A stretch of 64,000 nucleotides of DNA from DASZBX01 sp035943635 (GCA_035943635.1 DASZBX010000061.1:62001-126000); one strand, 5' to 3'; positions 17,893-29,683 are shown, counted from the first letter of the stretch. Notes: generated from the sequence alone by a model not told the origin. A program made the numbers and translations.

Positions 17893-18319
17893 TGCACGCC
17901 GCCTATCCACTCGTCCTGGGCTCGCTGCTGTTCGCGATCGGGATCTACGGGGTCCTGGCCCGGCGCAACGCGATCACCGTGCTGATGGCGATCGAGCTGC
18001 TGCTCAACGCCGTCACGATCAACCTGATCGCGTTCGGCTCGATCATCCGGGACGAATACAACATCGGGCAGGCCTTCACCCTGTTCGTGATCACCATCGC
18101 CGCCGCCGAGACCGGGCTCGGCCTGGCCATCGTGCTGCTGATCTTCCGCCAGAAGGGCACCTCCGCGATCGACGAGCAGCGCGCGCTGGCCGAGCCGACC
18201 GGCCGCCGGCACCAGCCGGAGTCCGCCGACACCGACCCGCTCCCGAGCCCGGCCGCCGCTCCCGACGACCAGGGCGAGGACCCGGCCGCCGCCCCGGCCA
18301 CCCGGGCGGGGGCCGCCCG

Positions 18320-18323
<4 letters not shown>
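17892..18323 (+). CDS. nuoK: NADH-quinone oxidoreductase subunit K with C-terminal extension
   Basis: 143 residues, ATG overlapping the nuoJ stop by one base (TGATG). The first ~100 residues are a normal three-helix NuoK with the two membrane glutamates needed for proton transfer (GVLARRNAITVLMAIELLLN and TIAAAETGLGLAIVLLIF). The last ~43 residues are an extra Pro/Ala/Asp-rich hydrophilic tail that the family normally lacks. It overlaps nuoL by ATGA. Confidence 0.92.
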
Positions 18324-20208
<1,885 letters not shown>

Positions 20209-20209
<1 letters not shown>

Positions 20210-21933
20210 TGGCTGCTCTGCTCGTCCTGCTCCTGCTGCTGCCCTGCGCCGGGATCGGCGCGCTCTACCTGGCCCCGGCCAGGCTGGCCGGACCGGTCGG
20301 CACGCTCACCGGCGCGGCCGTGTTCCTCGTCTCGCTGCTGGTCCTGCCCTGGTTCGACTTCGCCCACCCGGGCCGGATGCAGGGCCAGGTCAAGGCGCCC
20401 TGGGTCTCCAGCATCGGGCTGTACTTCCAGTTCGGCATCGACGGCATCGCGCTGCCGCTGCTCCTGCTGACCACGCTGCTGACCCTGCTGTGCCTGTTCT
20501 ACGCGCAGAAGACCACCAGGGCCGACAGCTCCGGCCGGTCGTTCACGGCCCTGCTCCTGCTGCTGGCCGTCGGCATGATCGGCACCTTCCTGGCCGAGAA
20601 CCTGCTGCTGTTCTTCCTCTTCTTCGAGATCGTGCTGATCCCCATGTGGGCGCTGATCCACCAGTGGGGCAGCGGCACCAAGACCGGGGTGGTCAAGGAC
20701 GGGATCCCGGCCCGCCGCGCGGCGAACAAATTCATCCTCTACACGCTGCTCGGCTCCGCCCTGATGCTGCTCGGCTTCGTCGTCATCTACAGCCACACCC
20801 ACACGTTCGACATGGTCACCCTGGCCCGGCAGCACGGCTCCGGGCTGACCAGCGGCGTCCAGGCCGGCGCGTTCCTGCTGGTCGGCCTCGGCTTCGCGAT
20901 CAAGACCCCGATGTGGCCGCTGCACACCTGGCTGCCCGACGCGCACACCAGCGCCCCCACGGTCGGCTCGGTCCTGCTGGCCGGGGTGCTGCTGAAGATG
21001 GGCACGTACGGCTTCATCCGGATCGGCGTCGGCCTGCTGCCGCTGGGCCTGCACCGGTACGGGCTGGCCCTGGCCTCGTTCGGCGCGGTCGGCATCGTCT
21101 ACGGCGCGCTGGCCTGCCTGGCCCAGCTGCGCCGCGGCGGCGACCTCAAACGCCTGGTCGCCTACTCCTCGGTCGGCCACATGGGCTTCGTCCTGGTCGG
21201 CATCGGCTCGATGACCCGGGTCGGCGTGGACGGCGCGCTCTACGCCTCGGTCGCCCACGGCCTGATCACCGGCCTGCTGTTCTTCCTGGCCGGCGGGATC
21301 AAGGAGCGGCTGGGCAGCACCGACCTGTACGCGGTCGGCCGCGGCCTGTACGCCCGGGCCCGGCGCTACGGCGTGCTGATCGCGGTGGCCGCGATGGCCT
21401 CGCTCGGCCTGCCCGGCCTGGCCGGGTTCTGGGGCGAGCTGTACGTGCTGATCGGCGCCTACCGTCCGGCCCACGGCCTGTCCGCCGCCGGGTTCCGGCT
21501 GCTGATGGCGGTCGCCGGCCTGGGCATGGTGCTGACCGCCGCATACCTGCTGATGCTGGTGCGCCGGGTCTGCATGGCCGTGCCGAACGTCGCCCTGGCC
21601 GGAGTCCCGGCCGAGGCCGAGCTCGACGAGACCGGCCACCCGGCCCTGGAGACCCCGGTGCCCCCGGCGATCACCCCCGCCGAGGAGGCCCGCGCGCCCG
21701 AGGGCGACGTGGCCGAACCGGACGGCACCGTGCACAGCAGCCTGGAGGTCCCGGTGGACGCGGACGAGGACGGCCCCCGGCCGCCGGACCCCGCCTTCGC
21801 CGACCTGACCGGCCGCGAACTGGGCGCCTGGTTGCCGCTGGGCGTGCTGACCGTGGCCGCCGGGACCTGGCCGGCCCTCATCCTGGCCGTGGCCGACCCC
21901 GCGGTCCGCGTCGTCTTCGGAGGGGCCCAGTGA
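20209..21933 (+). CDS. nuoM: NADH-quinone oxidoreductase subunit M with acidic loop insert
   Basis: 574 residues, ATG overlapping the nuoL stop by one base (TGATG). An antiporter-like pump subunit with 14 helices; signatures FLFFEIVLIPMWALIHQWG, TPMWPLHTWLPDAHTSAPT, LKRLVAYSSVGHMGFV and GLITGLLFFLAGG. Between the last two helices there is an acidic Pro/Glu/Asp-rich insert of about 75 residues (about 465-540). It is not found in ordinary NuoM and is of the same style as the added tails on NuoB, C, I and K. Confidence 0.94.
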
Positions 21934-23465
21934 GCATGCTCGGCGTGGAAACGATCGACTACACCGGGACCCTGCCGCTGATCCTGGTGGCCCTGGGCGC
22001 CCTGGCGCTGCTCGTGCTGGACCTGTTCCTGCCGGACGAGCGCAAGCCGCTGCTGACCTGGTCCGCCTGCGCGGTCGTGGTCGCGGCCCTGGGCAGCGAA
22101 CTGTACCTGTGGTTCACCCGGGGGACGAACCCGCGCGAGACGTTCTGCGCCTCGCTCCAACCCTCGCCCGGCGTGGCCGCGATCCGGAACTGCTCGTACT
22201 CCGTCGACGGCTACACGCTGACCCTGCAGACCATCGCCCTCGGCGGCACCCTGCTGGTCATCCTGATGTCGTCCAGGCTCAAGCAGCGGCACGGCGGCCA
22301 CAGCGTCTTCGGCGAGTACCACTTCCTGCTGCTCAGCTCGCTGGTCGGCGCCCTGCTGATGGCGGCGGCCCGCGACTTCATCACCATGACCGTCGCCCTG
22401 GAGACCCTCTCGCTGCCCGCGTTCGCGCTGGTCGGCTTCGGCAAGCGGGCCGGCGGGGAGGCGGCGCTGAAGTTCTTCCTGATGTCGGTCGCCTCCACCG
22501 CGGTGATGCTCTTCGGCATCTCCCTGGTCTACGGGGTCACCGGATCGGTCTATTTCACCGCGATCGACCTGCAACTGCACACTCAGCCCCGGCTGCCGGT
22601 GCTGGCCGTCGGGATCGTGCTCACGCTGACCGGTTTCGCGTTCAAGGTCTCGGCCGTGCCGTTCCACTTCTGGACCCCCGAGGTCTATGCGGGCGCGCCG
22701 CTGCCGATCGCCGCCTACCTGTCGGTGGTGTCCAAGACCGCGGGCTTCGCCGGACTGATCTTCACCGTCGAGCTCGCGTTCAGCAGCTACCTTGGCTCGG
22801 TCGCGGTCCTGATCGCGGTCCTGGCCGCGCTGACCATGACGGTCGGCAACCTGGTCGCGCTGCGGCAGAACTCGGTGGTCCGGCTGCTGGCCTGGTCCAG
22901 CATCGGCCAGGCCGGATACGTGCTGGTCCCGCTGGCCGTGACCGGGGAACTGCACGCGTCCGCCGCGTCCGGGGCGAGCGTCGGCTACCTGGTGCTGTAC
23001 GCGGTGATGAACCTCGGCGCGTTCGCCATCGTGAACCTGCTCTCGGCCGACGAGGGCGGATCGCCCACGCTCGGCGACTACCGCGGCCTGTTCCGCACCC
23101 GGCCCCGGGTGGCCCTGCCGCTGGCGTTCTTCCTGCTCTGCCTGGCCGGACTGCCGCCGGGCCTGATGGGCCTGTTCGCGAAGGTCGCGGTGATCCGCGC
23201 GGTGATCGACGGCGGCCCGCTCTGGCTCGCGGTGATCCTCGCGGTCAACATCGTGATCGGCCTGTTCTACTACCTGCGCTGGATCGCCCTGCTGTTCACC
23301 CCGGCGATCGCACCGGCCGAGGGCGCCGAGGCCGCGGTCCGGGCCGCCGTCCCGATCCGCTGGACCAGGACCCCCGTGGCCCTGCGGCTGGCCGTGGCCC
23401 TACCATTGCTTGGCGCGCTGGTCTTCTCGGTCTACCCCGACCCGGCGCTCTGGCTGACCTTCTGA
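21930..23465 (+). CDS. nuoN: NADH-quinone oxidoreductase subunit N
   Basis: 511 residues, GTG in a GTGA overlap with nuoM; an ATG at 21936 is an alternative. Antiporter-like membrane subunit and last gene of the operon. Signatures: ETLSLPAFALVGFGKR with GGEAALKFFLMS, AFKVSAVPFHFWTPEVYAGAP, LRQNSVVRLLAWSSIGQAGY and YAVMNLGAFAIVNLL. The protein has a hydrophilic loop with NCSYSVDGYTL near residue 90. A hairpin follows 4 bases after the stop. Confidence 0.95.
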   Translation: MSMLGVETIDYTGTLPLILVALGALALLVLDLFLPDERKPLLTWSACAVVVAALGSELYLWFTRGTNPRETFCASLQPSPGVAAIRNCSYSVDGYTLTLQTIALGGTLLVILMSSRLKQRHGGHSVFGEYHFLLLSSLVGALLMAAARDFITMTVALETLSLPAFALVGFGKRAGGEAALKFFLMSVASTAVMLFGISLVYGVTGSVYFTAIDLQLHTQPRLPVLAVGIVLTLTGFAFKVSAVPFHFWTPEVYAGAPLPIAAYLSVVSKTAGFAGLIFTVELAFSSYLGSVAVLIAVLAALTMTVGNLVALRQNSVVRLLAWSSIGQAGYVLVPLAVTGELHASAASGASVGYLVLYAVMNLGAFAIVNLLSADEGGSPTLGDYRGLFRTRPRVALPLAFFLLCLAGLPPGLMGLFAKVAVIRAVIDGGPLWLAVILAVNIVIGLFYYLRWIALLFTPAIAPAEGAEAAVRAAVPIRWTRTPVALRLAVALPLLGALVFSVYPDPALWLTF

Positions 23466-23469
23466 CCTG

Positions 23470-23497
23470 GCCGCCGGGGGAACTGATCCGGCGGCCG
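23470..23497 (+). terminator. Hairpin after the nuo operon
   Basis: GGCCGCCGG (23470-23478) pairs perfectly with CCGGCGGCC (23489-23497) around a 10-base loop, 4 bases after the nuoN stop. There is no T-run. It probably ends or weakens nuo transcription before htpX. Confidence 0.5.
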
Positions 23498-23562
23498 GGC
23501 CGTTGGCAGAATGGGGAGCGGGAAATATCCGCTCAATCGGGACCCTCAGAACAGTGGTGACC

Positions 23563-24423
23563 ATGCGCAACGACCAACACAACAGCGTGAAGACCGCTGT
23601 GCTGCTTGGGCTGCTGAGTGTGCTCATCGTGACGGTCGGCGGCGTGATCGGCCGGACCGTGGGCGTAGTCCTGGCCCTCGTCCTGGCCCTCGGGATCAAC
23701 GCCTTCGCGTACTACTACAGCGACAAGCTCGTCCTGCGGGCCATGCACGCCCAGCCGGTCGGCGAGCACCACGCGCCGGTGATGTACCGAATAGTGCGGG
23801 AACTGGCCACCGAGAGCCGCAAGCCGATGCCCCGGCTCTACATCTCGCCCACCGCCTCGCCGAACGCGTTCGCCACCGGCCGGGACCCGCAGCACGCCGC
23901 GGTCTGCTGCACCACCGGGATCCTGCGGATCCTGAACGAGCGCGAACTGCGCGGCGTCCTGGCCCACGAACTCTCGCACGTCTACAACCGCGACATCCTG
24001 ATCTCCTCGGTGGCCGGCGGCCTGGCCAGCGTGATCATGTGGTCGGTGAACCTGGCCTGGCTGCTGCCGTTCGGCCGCGCCGACGACGACGGCCCGGGCC
24101 TGCCCGGCCTGCTCGCCGTGTTCCTGCTCGGCCCGCTCGCGGCCACCCTGATCCAGCTGTCGATCAGCCGCTCCCGGGAGTACCAGGCCGACGCCTCGGC
24201 CGCCCGGCTCACCGGCGACCCGCTGTCCCTGGCCTCGGCCCTGCGCAAGCTGGAGTACGCCACCGGCTGCTCGCCGCTGCCGCGCGAACCCAGCCTGGTC
24301 ACGGCCGGCCACCTGATGATCGCCGACCCCTTCGGCCGCGCCTCGGGCGCGACCCGATTGTTCTCCACCCACCCGCCGATGAGCGAGCGGATCCGCCGGC
24401 TGGAGGAGATGGCCGGGCTGTGA
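23563..24423 (+). CDS. htpX: HtpX-family membrane zinc metalloprotease
   Basis: 286 residues, M48 family, an integral membrane protease that degrades misfolded membrane proteins. The zinc site HELSH (in LAHELSHVYNRDILISS) and the third ligand in SREYQADASAARLTG are intact, and NAFATGRDPQHAAVCCTTG is a family hallmark. Four hydrophobic segments are visible: two near the N-terminus and two after HELSH. The ATG at 23563 (MRNDQHNSVKT) fits family length; GTG codons 6 and 9 bases earlier are possible because no strong ribosome site marks the start. htpX after a partial nuo cluster is also the streptomycete order, as far as I recall. Confidence 0.93.
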   Translation: MRNDQHNSVKTAVLLGLLSVLIVTVGGVIGRTVGVVLALVLALGINAFAYYYSDKLVLRAMHAQPVGEHHAPVMYRIVRELATESRKPMPRLYISPTASPNAFATGRDPQHAAVCCTTGILRILNERELRGVLAHELSHVYNRDILISSVAGGLASVIMWSVNLAWLLPFGRADDDGPGLPGLLAVFLLGPLAATLIQLSISRSREYQADASAARLTGDPLSLASALRKLEYATGCSPLPREPSLVTAGHLMIADPFGRASGATRLFSTHPPMSERIRRLEEMAGL

Positions 24424-24444
24424 CGCCCGAGCCGTCCCCTCCAC

Positions 24445-25488
24445 CTAGGCCAGCACATCGCGGCCGGAGAACCGGGCCCAGGAGGCCGAACCGAAGACCA
24501 GCACGTAGACCAGCTGGATCCACAGGTTGTGCACGATGTTGGCCGTGTAGACCGGGTCGCGCAGCAGGTCGGCGAACGAGGTCCACTGGTAGGTGAACAG
24601 CCAGGGCTGGATCGCGGACAGCTGCGGGATCGACTGCAGGATGCCGGACAGGATGGTCGCGCCGACGGTGACCGCCATCGCGGCGATCGGGGTGTCGGTC
24701 AGGGTGGAGACGAACAACCCGATCGCGGCCAGCCCGAGCAGCGACAGCGCCACGATCACGGTGATCAGCACCGCGGTCACCAGGGCGTGGCCGTAGGAGA
24801 CGGTGTCCCCGGACAGCAGGGTCACCCGGCCGACCGGGAACAGCGCCAGGCCGGTGACCCAGGCCGAGAGCGCCACCACGAAGCTGCTGACGAAGCAGAA
24901 GACGACGATGCTCGCGCTCTTGGCCGCCAGCAGCCGCCCCCGGCCGACCGGCGCGACCAGCAGGTAGCGCAGGGTGCCCTGGGCGGCCTCGCCGGAGATC
25001 GCGTCCCCGGCCACCACCCCGAGCGCCATCGGCAGGAACACCGGCAGGGTCAGGGTCAGCGCGACGAAGACCAGGAACAGGCCGTTGTTGGAGACCTGGG
25101 TGACGAACCCGCCGCCGCCGTTGCCGTTGGACGTGGTCAGCTTCAACGCGATGCCGAGCGCGACCGGGATCGCGGCCAGGGCGATCAGCAGGGCCCGGTT
25201 GCGCCAGCGCCGGAACATGGTCACCAGCTCGCTGCTGAGGAACCCGCCGCGCAGGGCGTACCTGGGCCGCCGCGGCGCGCCTGGCGTGGCCACGAGCGCC
25301 GGGCCCGGGGACACTGCCGATGCCCCCGATGCGGTCGCCGCCGACTCTGCCTCGGCCCCCGCGGCTCCGGCCGTCACCGCCGATTCGGCCGCGTCCCCGG
25401 CCGGAACCGGCCCGGACGCCCGACTGCCCCCGGAAACCCGGGCCTGCTCGTCCTGTTCCTGCTGTTCGAGACTGCTACTCGTCGACAT
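24445..25488 (-). CDS. ABC-2 type transporter permease
   Basis: 347 residues; the ATG at 25488 lies inside the 3' end of the ATPase gene (14-base overlap). A hydrophilic Ala/Ser/Gly-rich N-terminus of about 85 residues precedes six hydrophobic helices of the ABC-2 (NatB/YhaP-like) type, with GEAAQGTLRYLLVAPVGRGR as the coupling helix region. It forms the channel of the exporter whose ATPase is encoded upstream. The last helix ends at LVYVLVFGSASWARF. The substrate is unknown; the LolA-like protein at the head of the operon hints at a lipid or lipoprotein-related role. Confidence 0.88.
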   Translation of the reverse strand: MSTSSSLEQQEQDEQARVSGGSRASGPVPAGDAAESAVTAGAAGAEAESAATASGASAVSPGPALVATPGAPRRPRYALRGGFLSSELVTMFRRWRNRALLIALAAIPVALGIALKLTTSNGNGGGGFVTQVSNNGLFLVFVALTLTLPVFLPMALGVVAGDAISGEAAQGTLRYLLVAPVGRGRLLAAKSASIVVFCFVSSFVVALSAWVTGLALFPVGRVTLLSGDTVSYGHALVTAVLITVIVALSLLGLAAIGLFVSTLTDTPIAAMAVTVGATILSGILQSIPQLSAIQPWLFTYQWTSFADLLRDPVYTANIVHNLWIQLVYVLVFGSASWARFSGRDVLA

Positions 25489-26491
25489 CGAAGCCTTCTC
25501 CGGTCAGGGCCACAAAGGCGTCTTCCAAGGTCGCGCGCTGGACGCCGAACCCGGCCACCCGCACGCCCGCGCCGACCAGCGCGGCGCAGACCGCTTCCGG
25601 CACGAGGTCCGCGGCCGCACAGGAGACCGTCTCCCCGGCCGTGCTCAGATCCGTGCCCCCGGCCTCGCGCAGCACCCCGGCAGCCAGCTCCCGGTCCGCG
25701 GTGGTCACCACGAGCCGGGCCTGCTGGGCCGCGTACAGGTCGGCGACCGGGCCCTGGGTGATCAGCCGGCCGTGGTTCATCACCGCGACGTGGGTGCAGA
25801 CCTGTTCGATCTCGTCCAGCAGGTGCGAGGAGAGGAACACCGTGGTCCCGTCCGCGGCCAGGGAGCTGATCAGGCTGCGGATCTCCCGCATCCCCTGCGG
25901 GTCCAGGCCGTTGGTCGGCTCGTCCAGGATCAGCAGGTCGCGCGGCTGGAGCAGGGCCGAAGCCAGGCCCAGCCGCTGCTTCATGCCGAGCGAGTACGCC
26001 TTGGCCTTCTTGGTCGCCGCCGCGGCCAGGCCGACCCGGTCCAGCGCGGCGCCGACCCGGACCGCGCGGGTCCGCGGGTCGGCGCTCGCGTCGGCCGCGT
26101 CGTACCTGGCCAGGTTCTGCGCCCCGGACAGGTAGGGGTAGTGGGCGGGCCCCTCGATCAGCGCGCCCACCCGGGGCAGCGCCCGGCCGCCGTGCAGCAG
26201 CACGTCGGCGCCCAGCACCCGGGCCTGCCCGGCCGTCGGCGCGATCAGGCCCATCAGCATCCGGATCGTGGTGGTCTTGCCCGAGCCGTTGGGCCCGAGG
26301 AAGCCGAACACCGAGCCGGCCGGGACGGTCAGGTCCAGCCCGTCCACGGCGAGCTGCCCGCCGCGGTACTGCTTGGCCAGGCCGTCGGTGACGATGGCGG
26401 CCTCGCCGTCGGCCACGATGGCGGCCCGGTCCGCCGCGGCGGCCAGGTCCCGGCCACCGGGCGCGGTCAGGGTGCTGGGAGAGGGGGTCAT
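25475..26491 (-). CDS. ABC transporter ATP-binding protein
   Basis: 338 residues, starting 4 bases after the upstream gene's stop. A normal ABC ATPase: Walker A GPNGSGKTTT, signature YSLGMKQRLGLASALL, Walker B LLILDEPTNGLDP and H-loop FLSSHLLDEIEQ. About 30 residues precede the domain. The C-terminal ~95 residues are the accessory domain common in antibiotic or lantibiotic-type exporters (ends LEDAFVALTGEGFDVDE). It drives the ABC-2 permease encoded next. Confidence 0.93.
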   Translation of the reverse strand: MTPSPSTLTAPGGRDLAAAADRAAIVADGEAAIVTDGLAKQYRGGQLAVDGLDLTVPAGSVFGFLGPNGSGKTTTIRMLMGLIAPTAGQARVLGADVLLHGGRALPRVGALIEGPAHYPYLSGAQNLARYDAADASADPRTRAVRVGAALDRVGLAAAATKKAKAYSLGMKQRLGLASALLQPRDLLILDEPTNGLDPQGMREIRSLISSLAADGTTVFLSSHLLDEIEQVCTHVAVMNHGRLITQGPVADLYAAQQARLVVTTADRELAAGVLREAGGTDLSTAGETVSCAAADLVPEAVCAALVGAGVRVAGFGVQRATLEDAFVALTGEGFDVDE

Positions 26492-26495
26492 GGCG

Positions 26496-27776
26496 TTACC
26501 GCATCCCCTGGGCGTTCGCGTCGGCCTCCAGCAGAGCCGGGGTGACCGCGCCGAGGAACACCCGGCCGTCGTCGGTGGCCAGCACGGTCAGGAAGTTCGT
26601 GGTGTACAGCGTGCCGCTGCCGAACTTGCCGGTGACCTTCGTGCCCGCGTTGCCCAGGGCCTGCAGGTAGCTGTCGATGTTGCCGTTGAACAGCCCGGTC
26701 GGGTTCTGCGAATCCTGACCGCCCTGCCCCGCGCCCTGGCCGGACGGCTTCGAGCCGTGCGCGAACAGGTGGGGCGTCGAGCCGGACTGGCCCTGCCCGG
26801 ACTGCTGGAGCTGGCCGATGCCGCCGGACACGTCCACGCCGTGCAGTTCCAGCACCGACAGCCAGCCCTGGCCCAGGGTCTGCGGGTCGGCCGAGTCCTT
26901 GCTGCCCGACTTCGTCGCGTCACCGGACTCTGCGGCGGTCAGCGGCGAGACCTTGGCGCCGGCCGGCGCGGTGAACTCGAACCGCGAGTCGGCCGGGGCG
27001 GCGAAGGACACCGAGGTGAAGCCGAGCTGGAACACCGGTGTGCTCGGCGCCTTGGTCGAGTAGACCGCGAAGCTGAGCGGGGCGCCGTTCTGCGCGTCCA
27101 CCGCGATCTCGACCCGGTCGATCAGCGAGCCGGCCTGCTTGGGGGTGACCACCAGGATGTAGGCGGACTGTCCGGCGACGCTCTCGGTGCCGGAGACGGC
27201 CAGGCCGGTGGTCGGGGTGATCGCGGCGATCAGCTTGGCCACGGCCTGAGCCGGGGTCAGCGGCACGGCGCCGGCCGGGCCGCTCGGAACCGGCGGCTGG
27301 GAAGTGCCCCCGCGGCCCTTCCCGGCGGGGATCGTGCCCTGCTCGACGGCGTTCTGCTCGCTGTCGTAGATCCACACCTGCTGCCCGTTGCGGATGAGGT
27401 CGTACTCGGAGGTGGTGTCGAGCAGCGCGACCCGCTGCTTGTCCGGGCCGTTCGCCGCGACCTGGAGCACGTGCGTGCCGCTGAGCAGGGACAGCGGGTT
27501 CGCGCCGCCGGACAGGTCGGGCAGGGCCGGCAGGCCGAGGTTGGTGGTGACGTGCATCGTGCCGGAGTAGGCCTGCACCTTGGTGGTGGCGAGCTTGGTC
27601 AACAGGGCCTGCGCGGAGATCCCGGGCAGGGCCGGACTGGCCGAGGCCAGGCTCGGGGCCAGGGCGGTCCCGGCGGCGACGGCGGCCACGATGCCCAGCG
27701 GCAGCAGGGCGCGCACGCCCTGGCGGCGGCCGGACCCGCGGTGGAAGGGGCTCCGAGTGGAGCTGACTGGTGTCAT
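26496..27776 (-). CDS. Secreted LolA/RseB-like protein
   Basis: 426 residues with a signal peptide: basic start (RSPFHRGSGRRQGVRALLPL), hydrophobic core, and a likely cleavage near ALAPSLASASP. The mature part matches actinobacterial LolA/DUF2092-like proteins, with a half-barrel lipid-binding fold (KVQAYSGTMHVTTNLGLPAL, DLIRNGQQVWIYDSEQNAVE, LVVTPKQAGSLIDRVEIAVD). It is the first gene of a three-gene operon with an ABC-2 exporter, so it may receive or deliver a hydrophobic substrate outside the membrane. The Gly/Gln/Ser-rich stretch about residues 320-360 looks disordered. A weak GGGA precedes the ATG. Confidence 0.8.
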   Translation of the reverse strand: MTPVSSTRSPFHRGSGRRQGVRALLPLGIVAAVAAGTALAPSLASASPALPGISAQALLTKLATTKVQAYSGTMHVTTNLGLPALPDLSGGANPLSLLSGTHVLQVAANGPDKQRVALLDTTSEYDLIRNGQQVWIYDSEQNAVEQGTIPAGKGRGGTSQPPVPSGPAGAVPLTPAQAVAKLIAAITPTTGLAVSGTESVAGQSAYILVVTPKQAGSLIDRVEIAVDAQNGAPLSFAVYSTKAPSTPVFQLGFTSVSFAAPADSRFEFTAPAGAKVSPLTAAESGDATKSGSKDSADPQTLGQGWLSVLELHGVDVSGGIGQLQQSGQGQSGSTPHLFAHGSKPSGQGAGQGGQDSQNPTGLFNGNIDSYLQALGNAGTKVTGKFGSGTLYTTNFLTVLATDDGRVFLGAVTPALLEADANAQGMR

Positions 27777-27993
27777 ATCCCTATGACACCACGCCGTCCG
27801 CCGGGCCGAATCGGCTGCGAGACGGTTTCTCAGGTCATCCTTTGGAACTAGTGCCGCGGCCGGGCGGCTACGTGAGCGGTAGCCCGCGCCCCTGCAGTGG
27901 CCCGGTCCGGCCGGGATTCCGGGGCGGGGCAGGCAGTCGATCCGTGGCGATCTCCTGCCTGCCCGCGCGGGGTGCGGCCCGGCCCGGCCGGGT

Positions 27994-28485
27994 TCAGCGG
28001 TAGTTGGTGAACTGGACCGCGAAGTCGAAGTCCTGCGCCTTGAGCAGGGCGATGACCTCCTGCAGGTCGTCCCGGGACTTGCTGCTGACCCGCAGTTCCT
28101 CGCCCTGGATCTGGGCCTTGACGCCCTTGGGGCCCTCGTCCCGGATCACCTTGGAGACCTTCTTGGCGTTGTCCTGGCTGATCCCCTCGGTGACCGTGGC
28201 GGAGATCTTGTACTCCTTGCCGGACAGCTGCGGCTCGCCCGCCTCCAGGGTCTTGAGCGAGATGTTGCGCTTGATCAGCTTGTCCTTGAACACGTCCAGG
28301 ACGGCGTTGACCCGGTCCTCGGAGTTGGCCCGAAGCTCGATCTTCTCCCCGGACCAGGCGATCGAGGCGCCGACGTTCTTGAAGTCGAAGCGCTGGCCGA
28401 TCTCCCGCGTGGTCTGGTTGAGCGCGTTGTCGATCTCCTGGCGGTCGACTTTGCTGACGATGTCGAAACTGGCCTCGGCTGGCAT
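27994..28485 (-). CDS. yajQ: YajQ-family nucleotide-binding protein
   Basis: 163 residues, ATG with AGGAG about 7 bases upstream. Full-length YajQ with the two ferredoxin-like halves; the start ASFDIVSKVDRQEIDNALNQ and the KIKISATVTEG-type and DDLQEVIALLKAQDFDFAVQ regions match the family. Some relatives bind cyclic di-GMP or RNA; the role in actinobacteria is unproven. The gene stands alone, with 217 bases before the LolA-like gene's upstream region and a remnant coding segment behind it. Confidence 0.93.
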   Translation of the reverse strand: MPAEASFDIVSKVDRQEIDNALNQTTREIGQRFDFKNVGASIAWSGEKIELRANSEDRVNAVLDVFKDKLIKRNISLKTLEAGEPQLSGKEYKISATVTEGISQDNAKKVSKVIRDEGPKGVKAQIQGEELRVSSKSRDDLQEVIALLKAQDFDFAVQFTNYR

Positions 28486-28548
28486 CGCGGTGCTCCTGCA
28501 CTCGAAGTGGAAGTGACCCCCCGAGCCTACCGACTCCGACCCGCCCGG

Positions 28549-28827
28549 TCAGGCCGTCCACCGGGTACGACCCGCCGAGCGGACGACCGGCGACCGCCGG
28601 GGCCCGTGCGCCATCGGGTGGCGGGCTAAGGGAAAGAGCAGCAGCCGGGCGTTCGGCGACCCGAGGCCGGTCGCCTCGTCGTATCCCCGGGACGCGGGCA
28701 GGCCGTAGTCCCGGCCCGGGGCGTAGTAGTGGGCCGTGCGCGTGCCGTCGGCGGTGTGGCCGAGGTCCAGGACCGCGGACACCGTCTGGCCGCCGCCCAG
28801 ACAGGGTGGCCCGAGCAGCGCGGCCAC
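28549..28827 (-). pseudogene. Possible remnant of a sedolisin (S53) protease C-terminus
   Basis: A 92-codon frame between yajQ and pxpA. The segment HYYAPGRDYGLPASRGYDEA followed by TGLGSPNARLL resembles the C-terminal calcium-binding end of sedolisins (G-Y/W-D-x-x-T-G-x-G-S/T-P). All catalytic residues (Glu, Asp, Ser) are absent and upstream sequence runs directly into the divergent pxpA promoter. It is best read as a leftover 3' end; a small real gene cannot be excluded. Confidence 0.35.
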
Positions 28828-28882
28828 GGATATCGCGGCGCCGGCCGCGCGCCGGGGCGGGCGGAGTGGATATCGTCAGGGT

Positions 28883-29683
28883 ATGCAGCACACTGACCGG
28901 ACCATCGACCTGAACGCGGACCTCGGCGAGGGCTTCGGCCGCTGGGCCCTGACCGACGACGAGGGCCTGCTCGGGGTGGTCAGCAGCGCCAACGTGGCCT
29001 GCGGGTTCCACGCCGGGGACCCGTCCACGATGCGCCGGGTCTGCGAGCTGGCCGCGGCCGGCGCGGTCCGGGTCGGCGCCCAGGTCTCCTACCGCGACCT
29101 GGCCGGGTTCGGCCGCCGCCCGATGGAGCTGCCGGCCGCCGAGCTGGCCGACGAGGTCGCCTACCAGATCGGCGCGCTGCGGGTGTTCGCCGAGGCCGCC
29201 GGGACGCCGGTGGCCTACGTCAAACCGCACGGCGCGCTCTACAACCGGGTGGTCTGGGACGAGGAGCAGGCCGGGGCCGTGGTGGCCGGGATCCTGCTGG
29301 CCGGCGGCGGTCTGCCGGTGCTCGGCCTGCCCGGCTCGGCGGTGCACCGGGCGGCGGCCGCGGCCGGCCTGCCGGTGGTGGCCGAGGCGTTCCCGGACCG
29401 GGCCTACCGCGCGGACGGCACCCTGGTGCCGCGCTCGGAGCCGGGCGCGGTGATCCACGACCCGGACACGGTCGTCGCCCGGGCGCTGGCCCTGGCCGCA
29501 GTTGCGGACGAGGCGCTCTCGGCGCCCGCCGCCGCGATCCCCGCACCGGCCGACCAGGACCCGGACCGGGTGCCGGCCCGCTCCCTGTGCATCCACGGCG
29601 ACACCGCCGGCGCGGTCGACCTGGCCCGGCGGGTCCGGCAGGCGTTGACCGGGGCCGGGATCCGGATCGGGCCGTTCGCGTGA
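28883..29683 (+). CDS. pxpA: 5-oxoprolinase subunit A (LamB/YcsF family)
   Basis: 266 residues, ATG at 28883 (MQHTDRTIDLNADLGEGFG). With PxpB and PxpC it opens 5-oxoproline to glutamate using ATP in the cytoplasm, a housekeeping repair of a damage product. Family motifs: IDLNADLGEG, SSANVACGFHAGDPSTM and YVKPHGALYNRV, which carry the acidic and histidine residues of the active site. It starts a three-gene operon with overlapping genes. A frame extending further upstream to 28736 lacks protein character. Confidence 0.93.
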   Translation: MQHTDRTIDLNADLGEGFGRWALTDDEGLLGVVSSANVACGFHAGDPSTMRRVCELAAAGAVRVGAQVSYRDLAGFGRRPMELPAAELADEVAYQIGALRVFAEAAGTPVAYVKPHGALYNRVVWDEEQAGAVVAGILLAGGGLPVLGLPGSAVHRAAAAAGLPVVAEAFPDRAYRADGTLVPRSEPGAVIHDPDTVVARALALAAVADEALSAPAAAIPAPADQDPDRVPARSLCIHGDTAGAVDLARRVRQALTGAGIRIGPFA

